A DNA stretch of 64,000 bases from Pedobacter aquae (GTDB lineage Bacteria > Bacteroidota > Bacteroidia > Sphingobacteriales > Sphingobacteriaceae), in the NCBI RefSeq assembly GCF_008195825.1, contig NZ_CP043329.1, forward strand, positions 1,302,001 through 1,366,000. Direction: 5' to 3'. Of the stretch, positions 37,159 to 46,360 are shown piece by piece. A model generated the notes under the pieces. The model was not told the origin of the DNA. It was given only the letters and a program-made list of their open reading frames with translations, and did not search any database. The first letter of the stretch is position 1. Each line of letters begins with the position of its first letter. The translations under genes and the position numbers were made by a program.

Positions 37159-38172
37159 ATGACAAAGAAAGTAACCATAAAAGATATTGCCCGCGAGTTG
37201 AATACTAATTATTCTACCGTTTCTAGGGCATTAAATGATAGCCCTAAAATTAGCGATGCTACCAAACAAAATGTTTTAAAGCAAGCAAAATTAATGGGTT
37301 ACCAACCAAATTCTTTCGCTCAAAAACTTAAGAAAGGTTACAGTGATACCATTGGCTTAATTGTACCACGTATTAATCGGGTTTTCTTTTCTAATGTGAT
37401 ACATGGCGTAGAGACTATTGCCAAACAACATGGTTTTAATGTAATTATTTGTCAATCTAACGAGAGTGTTAAAGACGAAGAAGATAACGTTAAAACCTTA
37501 CTCAGTAACAACGTTGCTGGCATTATCATGTCTATCTCTAAAGAAACTCAAACCGAAGATTCTTTTCAAGAGATTTTAAATAATAAAATCCCTTTTGTGA
37601 TGTTTGACAGGGCTTTGAACAATTTAGTAAGTAACCAAGTTGTTAATGACAACTTTAAAGGAGCTTATGAAGTTACAGAACATCTTATCAAACAAGGTTA
37701 TCAAAAAATTATTCATTTTAGTGGCCCACTTTACATCAACATCTATCAAGATAGGTTAAAGGGTTATAAAAAGGCTTTAGCAGATTATCAGATAGCTTTT
37801 AACCCTTCTTTTGTAATAGAAAACACACTTACTAAAGATAAAGGTATTGCCGCTGTTGAAGAACTCTTGAAACAAAAAGTTGATTTTGATGCCATTTTTG
37901 CTTCCGGAGATTACTCTGCCTTAGGTGCTATTTTACGTTTAAGACAACAACACATTTTAGTGCCAGAGCAAGTAGGTGTTGCAGGTTTTGCTAATGAACC
38001 CTTTACAGAATTGCTCGACATTACATCTGTAGAGCAGTTTAGTACAGAAATGGGGAAATCTGCCGCTAGTTTATTAGTAGAGAAAATACAGCATAAAGAA
38101 GTATCAGATCAACATCAAAATATTGAAATATTACCGCAATTAATTATTAGAAAATCAACTCAAAAGTTATGA
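37159..38172 (+). CDS. LacI-family regulator of the kduI-kduD operon
   Basis: 337 aa. The N-terminal helix-turn-helix (VTIKDIARELNTNYSTVSRAL) and hinge (GYQPNSFAQKLK) are typical, followed by a periplasmic-binding-protein-like effector domain (about 60-330; IGLIVPRINRVFFSNVIHGVE). It overlaps kduI by 4 nt and thus controls uronate breakdown, presumably responding to a sugar acid such as 5-keto-4-deoxyuronate or KDG. The palindrome at 37112 is the expected operator. The effector itself is inferred. Confidence 0.92.
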   Translation: MTKKVTIKDIARELNTNYSTVSRALNDSPKISDATKQNVLKQAKLMGYQPNSFAQKLKKGYSDTIGLIVPRINRVFFSNVIHGVETIAKQHGFNVIICQSNESVKDEEDNVKTLLSNNVAGIIMSISKETQTEDSFQEILNNKIPFVMFDRALNNLVSNQVVNDNFKGAYEVTEHLIKQGYQKIIHFSGPLYINIYQDRLKGYKKALADYQIAFNPSFVIENTLTKDKGIAAVEELLKQKVDFDAIFASGDYSALGAILRLRQQHILVPEQVGVAGFANEPFTELLDITSVEQFSTEMGKSAASLLVEKIQHKEVSDQHQNIEILPQLIIRKSTQKL

Positions 38173-39005
38173 AATATACAGAAAGATATGCTGCGCATCC
38201 GGCAGATTTCAAAAATTACGACACCACAAGAATTAGAGAAGAATTTTTAATGCCTGATTTATTTCAGCAAGATGAAATAAGCTTGGTTTATTCTCTTTAT
38301 GACAGATACATTGTTGGTGGTGCTTTACCAGTAAACAAAACGCTAGTTTTAGAAACTATCGATCCTTTAAAAGCGCCTTATTTCTTAGAAAGAAGAGAGC
38401 TAGGAATTATTAACGTAGGCGGTAAAGGTACTGTTGTTGCTGATGGTGTTAGCTATGAATTAGCTTACAAAGAAGCCTTATACATCGGTAAAGAAACTAA
38501 AGATGTAAGTTTTAGCTCGGCAAATGCACAAGAGCCTGCTAAGTTTTATATCAACTCTGCTCCTGCTCATCATAAATTCCCTAGCAAAAAAGTAACGCTA
38601 AAGGAAGCAGAAATTGTAGAAATGGGAAGTTTAGAAACTTGTAACGCTCGTAGAATTTGCAAACTATTGGTAAGCTCTGTAGTAGAAACTTGTCAGCTAC
38701 AAATGGGTTTAACCGAGCTTAAGACAGGTAGTGTTTGGAATACCATGCCAGCACACACGCATAACAGAAGAATGGAAGCTTATTTCTATTTTGAAATTCC
38801 GCAAAACCAAGCAGTTTGTCATTACATGGGTCAGCCAGATGAAACGCGTCATATTTGGTTAAACAATGAACAAGCTGTATTCTCTCCATCTTGGTCTATC
38901 CATAGTGGTGCTGGCACATCAAACTACTCTTTTATTTGGGGTATGGCTGGTGAGAACCTAGATTATGGCGATATGGATATTGTACAACCTTTTCAACTTA
39001 AATAA
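38169..39005 (+). CDS. kduI: 5-dehydro-4-deoxy-D-glucuronate isomerase KduI
   Basis: 278 aa cupin enzyme, the normal length. It converts 5-keto-4-deoxyuronate, the spontaneous product of unsaturated uronates, to 2,5-diketo-3-deoxygluconate. Zinc ligands are seen in MPAHTHNRRMEAYFYF (about residues 194-209) and the later SWSIHSGAG. It begins MKYTERYAAHPADFKNYDTT, a well conserved KduI start. It overlaps the regulator by 4 nt and is followed by kduD 12 bp later. Confidence 0.95.
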   Translation: MKYTERYAAHPADFKNYDTTRIREEFLMPDLFQQDEISLVYSLYDRYIVGGALPVNKTLVLETIDPLKAPYFLERRELGIINVGGKGTVVADGVSYELAYKEALYIGKETKDVSFSSANAQEPAKFYINSAPAHHKFPSKKVTLKEAEIVEMGSLETCNARRICKLLVSSVVETCQLQMGLTELKTGSVWNTMPAHTHNRRMEAYFYFEIPQNQAVCHYMGQPDETRHIWLNNEQAVFSPSWSIHSGAGTSNYSFIWGMAGENLDYGDMDIVQPFQLK

Positions 39006-39016
39006 TTAAAAAAACA

Positions 39017-39820
39017 ATGAATATGAACTCTTTATTTGATTTATCCGGCAAAGTAGTACTTGTAACCGGAGGCACACACGGAATTGGTTTTGCTATTGCT
39101 ACAATGTTAGGAAAAGCTGGAGCTAAAATTTGTGTTAACGATATTTTTGAAGATAAACTTGAAGCTTGTAAAGTAGAATACAAAAAGCATGGTATAGATG
39201 CTTATACTTTAAAATTTGATGTAACAGATGAGGCTGATGTTGACCGCGGAATTACCCAAATTGAAAACGAAGTTGGTAGCGTTGATATTTTAGTAAATAA
39301 TGCTGGTATCATTAAAAGAATTCCAATTTTAGATATGCCAATTGCTGATTTTAAGCAAGTTATTGATATTGATTTAATTGCTCCTTTAATTATTTCTAAG
39401 CGTGTTGCGCCTAACATGATTAAAAAGAGATACGGTAAAATTATCAATATGTGTTCTATGATGAGTATTTACGGAAGAAATTCTGTTTCTGCTTATGCTG
39501 CTGCAAAAGGTGGTTTAAAACTATTAACTGCCAATATGTGCTGCGAGTGGGCTAAATATAATATCCAAATTAATGGTATTGGCCCAGGTTATATTGCAAC
39601 TTCACAAACGGCTGCTATCAGAGAAGGAAACCATCCTTTTAACGATTTAGTAATGACTAGAACACCTGCCGGAAGATGGGGAGAACCAGAAGATGTGGCT
39701 AATGCTGCTTTATTCTTAGCTTCTAAAGCTAGTGATTTTGTTAACGGACATATCTTGTTTGTTGATGGTGGTATCTTAGCCAACTTCGGTTATGTTAAAG
39801 GTGAAAACGATATCGTTTAA
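39017..39820 (+). CDS. kduD: 2-dehydro-3-deoxy-D-gluconate 5-dehydrogenase KduD (SDR)
   Basis: 267 aa short-chain dehydrogenase. The NAD-binding TGGTHGIG motif is near residue 15-22, NNAGI near 95, and the catalytic YAAAKGG near 157. By its place after kduI it should reduce 2,5-diketo-3-deoxygluconate to KDG. Gluconate 5-dehydrogenase is the close alternative within the same family. KDG kinase and aldolase are not in the window. A strong terminator follows, closing the operon. Confidence 0.92.
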   Translation: MNMNSLFDLSGKVVLVTGGTHGIGFAIATMLGKAGAKICVNDIFEDKLEACKVEYKKHGIDAYTLKFDVTDEADVDRGITQIENEVGSVDILVNNAGIIKRIPILDMPIADFKQVIDIDLIAPLIISKRVAPNMIKKRYGKIINMCSMMSIYGRNSVSAYAAAKGGLKLLTANMCCEWAKYNIQINGIGPGYIATSQTAAIREGNHPFNDLVMTRTPAGRWGEPEDVANAALFLASKASDFVNGHILFVDGGILANFGYVKGENDIV

Positions 39821-39844
39821 ACGCTATTAAAACCATATTTAAAG

Positions 39845-39879
39845 ACCGATTAAGCTGAAAAAGCTTAATCGGTTTTTTT
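39845..39879 (+). terminator. Terminator of the kdu operon
   Basis: ACCGATTAAGCT (39845-39856) pairs perfectly with AGCTTAATCGGT (39862-39873), with a 5-nt loop and a T run to 39879. Confidence 0.95.
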
Positions 39880-39918
39880 GTTTTATAAAAGAAATATTAA
39901 AAAACACTGACCCTTTGT

Positions 39919-40026
39919 TTAATAAACCGGGGCGGCAGCGGTATCTTTTTGCCATCAGAATTTTCATGTTTCAAGATTACTTTTTGGCAAAAAATTTAGC
40001 AGAGCACCGGACTAGCGGAAAATAGT
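39919..40026 (-). repeat. Dispersed ~105-bp element, copy 2 (inverted)
   Basis: On the minus strand it runs from ACTATTTTCCGCTAGTCCGG to GCCGCCCCGGTTTATTAA, matching copy 1 (20806-20910) at both ends. The interior, roughly 40 bp, does not match. It lies between the kdu terminator and the first acyltransferase. Confidence 0.85.
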
Positions 40027-40116
40027 AGCCATGTAATTGCTTTTCTAAAAAAATAAAAAAAGGCTCGAAGCAGAATTTCCAAATTCTAAAATCATTCCTT
40101 CAAAAATCAAAAATTC

Positions 40117-41250
40117 TTACACCTTCACATATATCTTTCTTTTATCTAACACATAGCCTATCAGCCAAAGCAATAAAGTATAAACAACTGCAAAAGCTAA
40201 GGATGCATTTTTATCTGATAACCAGGGCATAAACAAATTCTCAAAAGCCAATTTTGATAAAGAAGTACCATCAATTTTGATAAGATGTAAAATCTTAATC
40301 AACAAACCTGATAATACATAAATAAACAGCGGATTTCTACCAAAGACCTCAAAGAAATAAGTCCATTTGCTATAGTTTGCAATTTCTATCACATAAATTA
40401 AAAAGGCCAACAATAACAAATCCCAACCGGTACTGTATATCACATAAGAACTTGTCCACATTGGTTTATTGATAGGTAGCACCGTATCCCAAAGTAATGC
40501 AATAGCCACTAAAACACCACCACCGATTAAGAAATTCAAAGCTATTTTAGTTTTGTTGGTATTTTCTTGAATGTACTTACCAATTAAAAAACCAAAAGTT
40601 ACATGTACAATAGCGGATATATGACTTAATAATCCGGATGGATCAAAAGGAACAGGAAAACCTTTATATAAATTTTCTGCCGGGAATAACCATAAATCTA
40701 CCTGTCTTACTACATTGGTTTCTAAGCTATATGGGTCTGCCCCAGAACCAAATGCATATAAAAAAAACCAATAAAACAGCAATAAAGCCACACTTATAGT
40801 GATAATAGCTGCCCTTTTAAAATAATATACAATTAAAGCACCAAATAAATAACAAATGGCAATACGTTGTAAAACTCCCCATAACCTTTGGTCTAAAAAG
40901 TTTTTAGCTACCAAATCACCATCTTTCCATTCTATAAATGGGAAATAGCCCAACAAAAAGCCTATCAGGAATATCATGAATGCTCTTTTAAATACTTTTC
41001 TCAGGAAAGCAGCATCACCCTGTGCTTTTAATTTCTGCATCCCGAAGCTCAAAGCATTACCTACCACAAATAAAAAGGTCGGGAAAACCAAATCAGTAAT
41101 GGTAAAACCATGCCATGCAGCATGTTTAAAAGGGGCATAAATATAACTCCGGCTACCAGGGGTATTCACCACAATCATTAAGAATATGGTTAAACCTCTT
41201 AAAACATCCAAAGACAAATACCTTGATGGGTTAAGTTTAAATTGTTTCAT
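40117..41250 (-). CDS. HGSNAT-like (DUF5009-type) membrane acyltransferase, paralogue 1
   Basis: 377 aa, about ten membrane helices. The N-terminal signature RYLSLDVLRGLTIFLMIVVN and the following HAAWHGFTITDLVFPTFLFVVG are those of heparan-alpha-glucosaminide N-acetyltransferase-like proteins, which move acetyl groups across a membrane onto amino sugars. The histidine in HAAWHG is a candidate catalytic residue. It is most similar to the next gene, with the same length and highly matching sequence. The nearby nagB suggests amino-sugar metabolism. The exact acceptor is unknown. Confidence 0.83.
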   Translation of the reverse strand: MKQFKLNPSRYLSLDVLRGLTIFLMIVVNTPGSRSYIYAPFKHAAWHGFTITDLVFPTFLFVVGNALSFGMQKLKAQGDAAFLRKVFKRAFMIFLIGFLLGYFPFIEWKDGDLVAKNFLDQRLWGVLQRIAICYLFGALIVYYFKRAAIITISVALLLFYWFFLYAFGSGADPYSLETNVVRQVDLWLFPAENLYKGFPVPFDPSGLLSHISAIVHVTFGFLIGKYIQENTNKTKIALNFLIGGGVLVAIALLWDTVLPINKPMWTSSYVIYSTGWDLLLLAFLIYVIEIANYSKWTYFFEVFGRNPLFIYVLSGLLIKILHLIKIDGTSLSKLAFENLFMPWLSDKNASLAFAVVYTLLLWLIGYVLDKRKIYVKV

Positions 41251-41489
41251 GCGTTAGCTATTGCTTCTTACAATAAAAATTATTCTCTGGCTCATCTCTT
41301 AGAGGTAACAAACATCATGAAGCATGCTTATATATCCCATATATACTGCGTTTCCATCAAGCTATTCAAAAACCAGATTTAATTGAATTGTAAAAGTTTA
41401 TAATGGTTTAATACCTAAAGATATAAACTTTAGAGAAGTTTTAATATAACCTATATCCTGAGCTCAAAAACCAGTACCTCCCTCAAGCT

Positions 41490-42623
41490 CTAAACCTTCA
41501 CATATATTTTATTCTTATCTAAAAAGTAGCCAATACCCCATAATAACAACATGTAAACAATTGCAAAAGATAATGACGCATTTTCTCCTGATAACCAAGT
41601 GGTAAACAAATTTTCGTAGGCTAATTTGGACAGAGAAACATCGTTAAATTTGATCAAGCTTAAGAGCTTAATAAACACCCCTGCTAAAACATAAATAAAG
41701 AGTGGGTTTCTGCCAAAAACCTCGAAAAAATAGGTCCATTTATGGAAATTAACTACTTCAATCACATAGATCAGAAAGGCAAGTAAAAGCAAATCCCAGC
41801 CTACGGTGTAAAGTACATAAGAACTTGTCCAGATAGGTTTATTAATAGGAAAAACAGTATCCCACCATAAAGCTAAAAACAAGAAAACTATGCCTGTTAT
41901 AAGTAGTTGTAGAGCGGTTTTACTTTTGTTAGCATGTTCTTGAATATATCTGCCAGCTAAATAACCAAAAGTAACATTCACTATAGCGGGCAGGGTACTT
42001 AAAAGTCCTTCGGGCTCAAACGGAATACCAAAGCCTTTGTATAAATTTTGTGCTGGTAATAGCCATAAATCTACCTGTGTTACTATATTGCCTTCTAAAC
42101 TGTAAGGGTCTACAGTATTGCCAAAAGCATATAAAATAAGCCAGTAAATAAGCAAGAAAGATACACTGATGATGATAATAGAAGCTCGGTTAAAATAAAA
42201 AACAATAAGAGCACCTAATAAGTAACAGACTGCAATTCTTTGTAAAACACCCCACACCCTTAGCTCGAGAACGTTTTTAGCTACCAAATCGCCTTCCTCC
42301 CACTTTATAAAAGGAAAATAACCTAACAAAAAACCTATCAGAAATATCAATCCTGCTCTTTTAAACACTTTTTGCAGAAAAGCGGCATCACCAGCTGCTT
42401 TTAATTTTTGCATACCAAAACTTAAAGCATTACCCACCACAAATAAGAAAGTTGGGAAAACTAAATCAGTAACCGTAAAGCCATGCCAAGCTGCATGTTT
42501 AAAAGGGGCATAAATTTGGCTCCAACTCCCCGGAGTGTTTACCACAATCATAAGGCAAACGGTAAGACCTCTTAAGACATCTAAGGAAAGGTATCTAACT
42601 GTAGTAGGTTTTATAGGTTCCAT
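41490..42623 (-). CDS. HGSNAT-like (DUF5009-type) membrane acyltransferase, paralogue 2
   Basis: 377 aa. It is a tandem duplicate of paralogue 1, with the same start motif (RYLSLDVLRGLTVCLMIVVN), identical topology and matching C-terminus (DKNKIYVKV versus DKRKIYVKV). Differences lie mostly in helices, suggesting a fairly old duplication with both copies kept under selection. It is divergent from nagB across a 133-bp region containing an inverted repeat at 42653-42705, and may be controlled together with it. Confidence 0.83.
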   Translation of the reverse strand: MEPIKPTTVRYLSLDVLRGLTVCLMIVVNTPGSWSQIYAPFKHAAWHGFTVTDLVFPTFLFVVGNALSFGMQKLKAAGDAAFLQKVFKRAGLIFLIGFLLGYFPFIKWEEGDLVAKNVLELRVWGVLQRIAVCYLLGALIVFYFNRASIIIISVSFLLIYWLILYAFGNTVDPYSLEGNIVTQVDLWLLPAQNLYKGFGIPFEPEGLLSTLPAIVNVTFGYLAGRYIQEHANKSKTALQLLITGIVFLFLALWWDTVFPINKPIWTSSYVLYTVGWDLLLLAFLIYVIEVVNFHKWTYFFEVFGRNPLFIYVLAGVFIKLLSLIKFNDVSLSKLAYENLFTTWLSGENASLSFAIVYMLLLWGIGYFLDKNKIYVKV

Positions 42624-42652
42624 ACAAATTGATTTTAGACTTATTTATTGCA

Positions 42653-42705
42653 ACTTAATAAATATTTTAAAAAGATTTTAACAAAATATGATTTTTTTAT
42701 TAAGT
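42653..42705. promoter_or_regulatory. Inverted repeat in the nagB upstream region
   Basis: ACTTAATAAA (42653-42662) and TTTATTAAGT (42696-42705) are perfect inverted copies. The right arm touches a TTTG (42705-42708) of possible -33 type. The region is A/T-rich, so chance occurrence is possible. Confidence 0.35.
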
Positions 42706-42756
42706 TTGAAATAGAATTAACATAGCATATTTATTTTACATATAAAAGATTCAACA

Positions 42757-44676
42757 ATGTCTCGTTTAAACCTTCTTGAAGAAACCCGCTTTGAAAAATT
42801 ACCGGTTAGTGTATTTACAAACCAGCATGCTGCTTCTATAAATGTAGCACAAAGAATTGCAAATCTGATAAAAACAAAGCAAGAAAAAGGCGAAAAAGCT
42901 ATCTTAGGATTGGCTACTGGCGCTACCCCTGTTGGTGTTTATGCAGAATTGATACGTATGCATAAAGAAGAAGGTTTATCTTTTAAAAACGTGGTTACCT
43001 TTAATCTGGATGAATATTACCCTATGAAACCAGATGCTGCACAAAGCTATGTTACTTTCATGAGCGAGCAGCTTTTTAACCATATAGACATTGAAAAAGA
43101 GAACATCCATATCCCTGACGGTACTTTGCCAGAAAGTGAAGTGGCAGATTTTTGCTTAAACTACGAGAAGAAAATAAGCTCTTACGGCGGTTTAGACCTT
43201 CAAATTTTAGGTATCGGTCGTACCGGGCATATCGGTTTTAACGAACCTGGTTCTGCACCAAACTCGGGCACTCGTTTAGTTACCCTAGATGATTTAACCA
43301 GAAGAGATGCTTCCAGAGATTTTGGTGGTAAAGAAAATGTTCCTACCAAAGCCATTACCATGGGTGTGGGCACCATATTCAAAGCCCGCGAAATCATTTT
43401 AATGGCATGGAACCAGAAAAAAGCGCCTATCATTAAAAAAGCGGTTGAAGGTGAAATCTCTGCCGAAGTACCTGCTACCTACCTACAATTATCAGATCAG
43501 GTAGAGTTTATTTTAGATAGCGATGCAGCATCAGAACTAACTCGTTTTGATACACCTTGGCTGGTAAGAGATTGTGTTTGGGATGCTAAAACCATTAAAA
43601 AAGCAGTTATTTGGCTAGCCAAAACGGTTAATAAACCTATCTTAAAGCTTACCGAAGAAGATTATAACAATAACGGTATGGCGCAACTGGCCACAGAAAA
43701 AGGTCCGGTTTATAACATCAATATCGATATATTTAACAAATTACAGCATACCATTACAGGCTGGCCTGGTGGTAAACCCAATGCAGATGATAGCCAAAGA
43801 CCAGAAAGGGCAAATCCTGCTAAGAAAACTTCTATCATCTTCTCTCCGCATCCAGATGATGATGTAATCTCTATGGGTGGTACTTTCATCCGCCTAGCAG
43901 ACCAAGGGCATGATGTACATGTCGCTTATCAAACATCAGGTAATACCGCAGTTTGGGATGATGATGCTTTGCGCTATTTAGAATTTGCTATTGATTTTGC
44001 TAAAGTACAAGGTAATGATGCTTCTACCTTAGAGCAAACTTACAAGGATGTAAGAAGCTTCTTAGAGAAGAAAAAACCTAATCAGCCCGATATTAAAGAG
44101 CTTTTAACTGTAAAAGGATTAATTAGAAAAGGTGAAGCTATTGCCGGTGCCCGATTTGCAGGTTTAAAAGATACTCATATCCACTTTATGGATTTACCTT
44201 TTTACGATAGATTTAAAGCCAGTAGCAAAGTAAGTTTTGAGGATGATATCATCCAAACTATGGAATTATTGAAGAAATATAAGCCACAACAAGTTTTTGC
44301 TGCTGGTGATTTTGCCGACCCTCATGGTACGCATAAAGTGTGTTTCAATATCATATTAACGGCTTTACAAAGGTTAAAACTTACCGAAGACTGGATAAAA
44401 GACTGCTGGCTATGGTTATACCGTGGTGCTTGGCATGAGTTTGAGATTCATGAAATACAAATGGCTGTTCCGCTTTCTCCGCAAGAGGTAAAAAGAAAAC
44501 GTTTGGCTATATTTAAACACCAATCTCAAAAAGACTTACCTGTTTTCCCTGGAGATGACTCTAGAGAATTCTGGGTAAGAGCCGAGGAAAGAACCAGCGA
44601 AACTGCTAAAGCTTATGACCAATTAGGTTTGGCCGAATATGAAGCTATGGAAGCTTTTGTGAGATGGGAATATTAA
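42757..44676 (+). CDS. nagB: Glucosamine-6-phosphate deaminase fused to PIG-L-type domain
   Basis: 639 aa. Residues about 15-275 are a complete NagB (GLATGATPVGVYAEL, FNLDEYYPM, GIGRTGHIGFNEPGS), which turns GlcN6P into fructose 6-phosphate and ammonia. Residues about 355-600 are a PIG-L/LmbE-type domain with the zinc motif H365-PDDD and a later DPHGTH. PIG-L proteins are N-deacetylases, so the fusion may deacetylate GlcNAc6P and deaminate it in one protein, or act on a related amide. The fused type seems usual in Bacteroidota. It probably forms an operon with the transporter 26 bp downstream. Confidence 0.93.
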   Translation: MSRLNLLEETRFEKLPVSVFTNQHAASINVAQRIANLIKTKQEKGEKAILGLATGATPVGVYAELIRMHKEEGLSFKNVVTFNLDEYYPMKPDAAQSYVTFMSEQLFNHIDIEKENIHIPDGTLPESEVADFCLNYEKKISSYGGLDLQILGIGRTGHIGFNEPGSAPNSGTRLVTLDDLTRRDASRDFGGKENVPTKAITMGVGTIFKAREIILMAWNQKKAPIIKKAVEGEISAEVPATYLQLSDQVEFILDSDAASELTRFDTPWLVRDCVWDAKTIKKAVIWLAKTVNKPILKLTEEDYNNNGMAQLATEKGPVYNINIDIFNKLQHTITGWPGGKPNADDSQRPERANPAKKTSIIFSPHPDDDVISMGGTFIRLADQGHDVHVAYQTSGNTAVWDDDALRYLEFAIDFAKVQGNDASTLEQTYKDVRSFLEKKKPNQPDIKELLTVKGLIRKGEAIAGARFAGLKDTHIHFMDLPFYDRFKASSKVSFEDDIIQTMELLKKYKPQQVFAAGDFADPHGTHKVCFNIILTALQRLKLTEDWIKDCWLWLYRGAWHEFEIHEIQMAVPLSPQEVKRKRLAIFKHQSQKDLPVFPGDDSREFWVRAEERTSETAKAYDQLGLAEYEAMEAFVRWEY

Positions 44677-44702
44677 ACGAAATTAAATACTAAACAAATT
44701 AT

Positions 44703-45971
44703 ATGACCCAATCTTCATCTTATCAGCCAGCGCAAAAGTCTGGTTTGAACCCAATATTTATTATTGGGGCTTTATTTTTCATTTTTGGCTTTGTTACTTG
44801 GTTAAACTCGGTACTTATCCCCTATTTAAAAATAGCTTGCGAGCTTAACCATTTCCAGTCTTATTTAGTAGCTTTTGCTTTTTACATTGCTTATTTGGTG
44901 ATGGCCCCGGTTTCTACCAAAGCTTTAAACGTATTTGGTTTTAAAAATGGGATGGCCGTTGGTTTAGTTATTATGGCTATTGGTGCTTTGTTATTTATCC
45001 CTGCCGCCATGACCAGAACTTACAACCTTTTTCTATTAGGTTTATTTGTGCAAGGTAGCGGCTTAGCAATTCTACAAACTGCATCTAACCCCTATATCAC
45101 CATTTTAGGGCCTGCAGAGAGTGCTGCTAAGCGTATCAGCATCATGGGTATATGTAATAAACTTGCTGGTGCTGCTGCTCCTGCAATTTTAGGTTCTATC
45201 ATTTTAAAAGACACTAAAAGTTTCGAAGAAAATTTAGCCAACTTAAGTGAAGTTGCTAAAGCTGCTCAGTTAGATGAATTGGCTGCTCGTGTAATCACGC
45301 CTTATCTAGCTATCATAGCTGTTTTGGTCATTCTTGCTTTTTTAATTTACCGTTCTAGCTTACCGGAAATAGATACCAATGCCGAGGATGAAAGTGTAGC
45401 CGCATCAAACTCTGGCAAAACTAGTGTATTACAGTTTCCGCATCTGGTACTGGGTGTTATTACTCTATTCTTGTACGTTGGTGTTGAAGTTATTGCAGGC
45501 GATACTATTATCAGTTATGGTTTAAGCCAAGGTATTGAACCTGATACGGCTACTTTCTTTACCACTTATACCTTAATAGCCATGGTAGTAGGTTATATTT
45601 TGGGTATTATCTGTATTCCTAAATATATTAAGCAAGAGAACGCGTTAAAACTTTGTGCTGTTTTAGGGATCGCTTTTGCGATGCTAGCTATCTTCTCTAG
45701 CGGTTATAATTCTGTTTTAGCTATTGCATTATTAGGTTTGGCAAATGCTTTAATGTGGCCAGCTATTTGGCCATTGGCTTTAAATGGCTTAGGTCGATTT
45801 ACCAAAGCAGGCTCTTCCCTATTGGTGATGGGTATCGCAGGTGGTGCTGTAATCCCATTATTATATGGCGCTTTAGCGGATGCCTTTAATGCTCAACAAG
45901 CTTATTGGATTATGGTGCCTTGCTACTTATTCATCTGGTTTTATGCCGTAAAGGGAAGTAAGATTAGGTAG
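44703..45971 (+). CDS. FucP/NagP-type sugar:H+ symporter (MFS)
   Basis: 422 aa with about twelve membrane helices. The start FIIGALFFIFGFVTWLNSVL and the run LLGLFVQGSGLAILQTASNPYITILG match the fucose/glucose/galactose symporter family. Placed directly after nagB, GlcNAc is the likeliest substrate (NagP-like). Sequence cannot separate this from glucose or galactose. The operon ends in an octamer-repeat region and a terminator at 46219-46258. Confidence 0.9.
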   Translation: MTQSSSYQPAQKSGLNPIFIIGALFFIFGFVTWLNSVLIPYLKIACELNHFQSYLVAFAFYIAYLVMAPVSTKALNVFGFKNGMAVGLVIMAIGALLFIPAAMTRTYNLFLLGLFVQGSGLAILQTASNPYITILGPAESAAKRISIMGICNKLAGAAAPAILGSIILKDTKSFEENLANLSEVAKAAQLDELAARVITPYLAIIAVLVILAFLIYRSSLPEIDTNAEDESVAASNSGKTSVLQFPHLVLGVITLFLYVGVEVIAGDTIISYGLSQGIEPDTATFFTTYTLIAMVVGYILGIICIPKYIKQENALKLCAVLGIAFAMLAIFSSGYNSVLAIALLGLANALMWPAIWPLALNGLGRFTKAGSSLLVMGIAGGAVIPLLYGALADAFNAQQAYWIMVPCYLFIWFYAVKGSKIR

Positions 45972-46140
45972 TTGGTTAGGTGGTTAGTTTGTTAGGTGGT
46001 TAGTTGGTTAGATGGTTAGGTGGTTAGTTGGTTAGTTGGTTAGGTGGTTAGGTGGTTAGTTGGTTAGATGGTTAGTTGGTTAGTTTGTTAGGTGGTTAGG
46101 TGGTTAGGTGGTTAGTTGGTTAGTTTGTTAGGTGGTTAGG
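45972..46140 (+). repeat. Tandem octamer repeat, GGTTAGTT/GGTTAGGT type
   Basis: About 21 copies of the 8-bp unit GGTTAGnT run directly from the stop codon of the transporter gene. The seventh base varies among T, G and A. A short piece of the same type in opposite orientation is at about 46945-46972. This is a possible slippage-prone site. Confidence 0.9.
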
Positions 46141-46218
46141 GCCTAAAAGGTTTAAAGTACTTAAGGCTTCAAAACTTCATAGGTTGTTAGGATTTGACTA
46201 ACCGTTTCTATAGATTTT

Positions 46219-46258
46219 AAAAGCGTCTCTTCTTTTTGTGATGAGGCGCTTTTTTTTT
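46219..46258 (+). terminator. Terminator of the nagB-transporter operon
   Basis: AAGCGTCTC (46221-46229) pairs with GAGGCGCTT (46243-46251), followed by a T run to 46258. Confidence 0.85.
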
Positions 46259-46360
46259 GATTTAAAACGTCGTTTTTATTAGAATTGAAATATCATCTCA
46301 TCTTTTGTTCTTTTATAACGAGTGCTTAATTGAGGCAATGATTGTATCAATACTCATATT

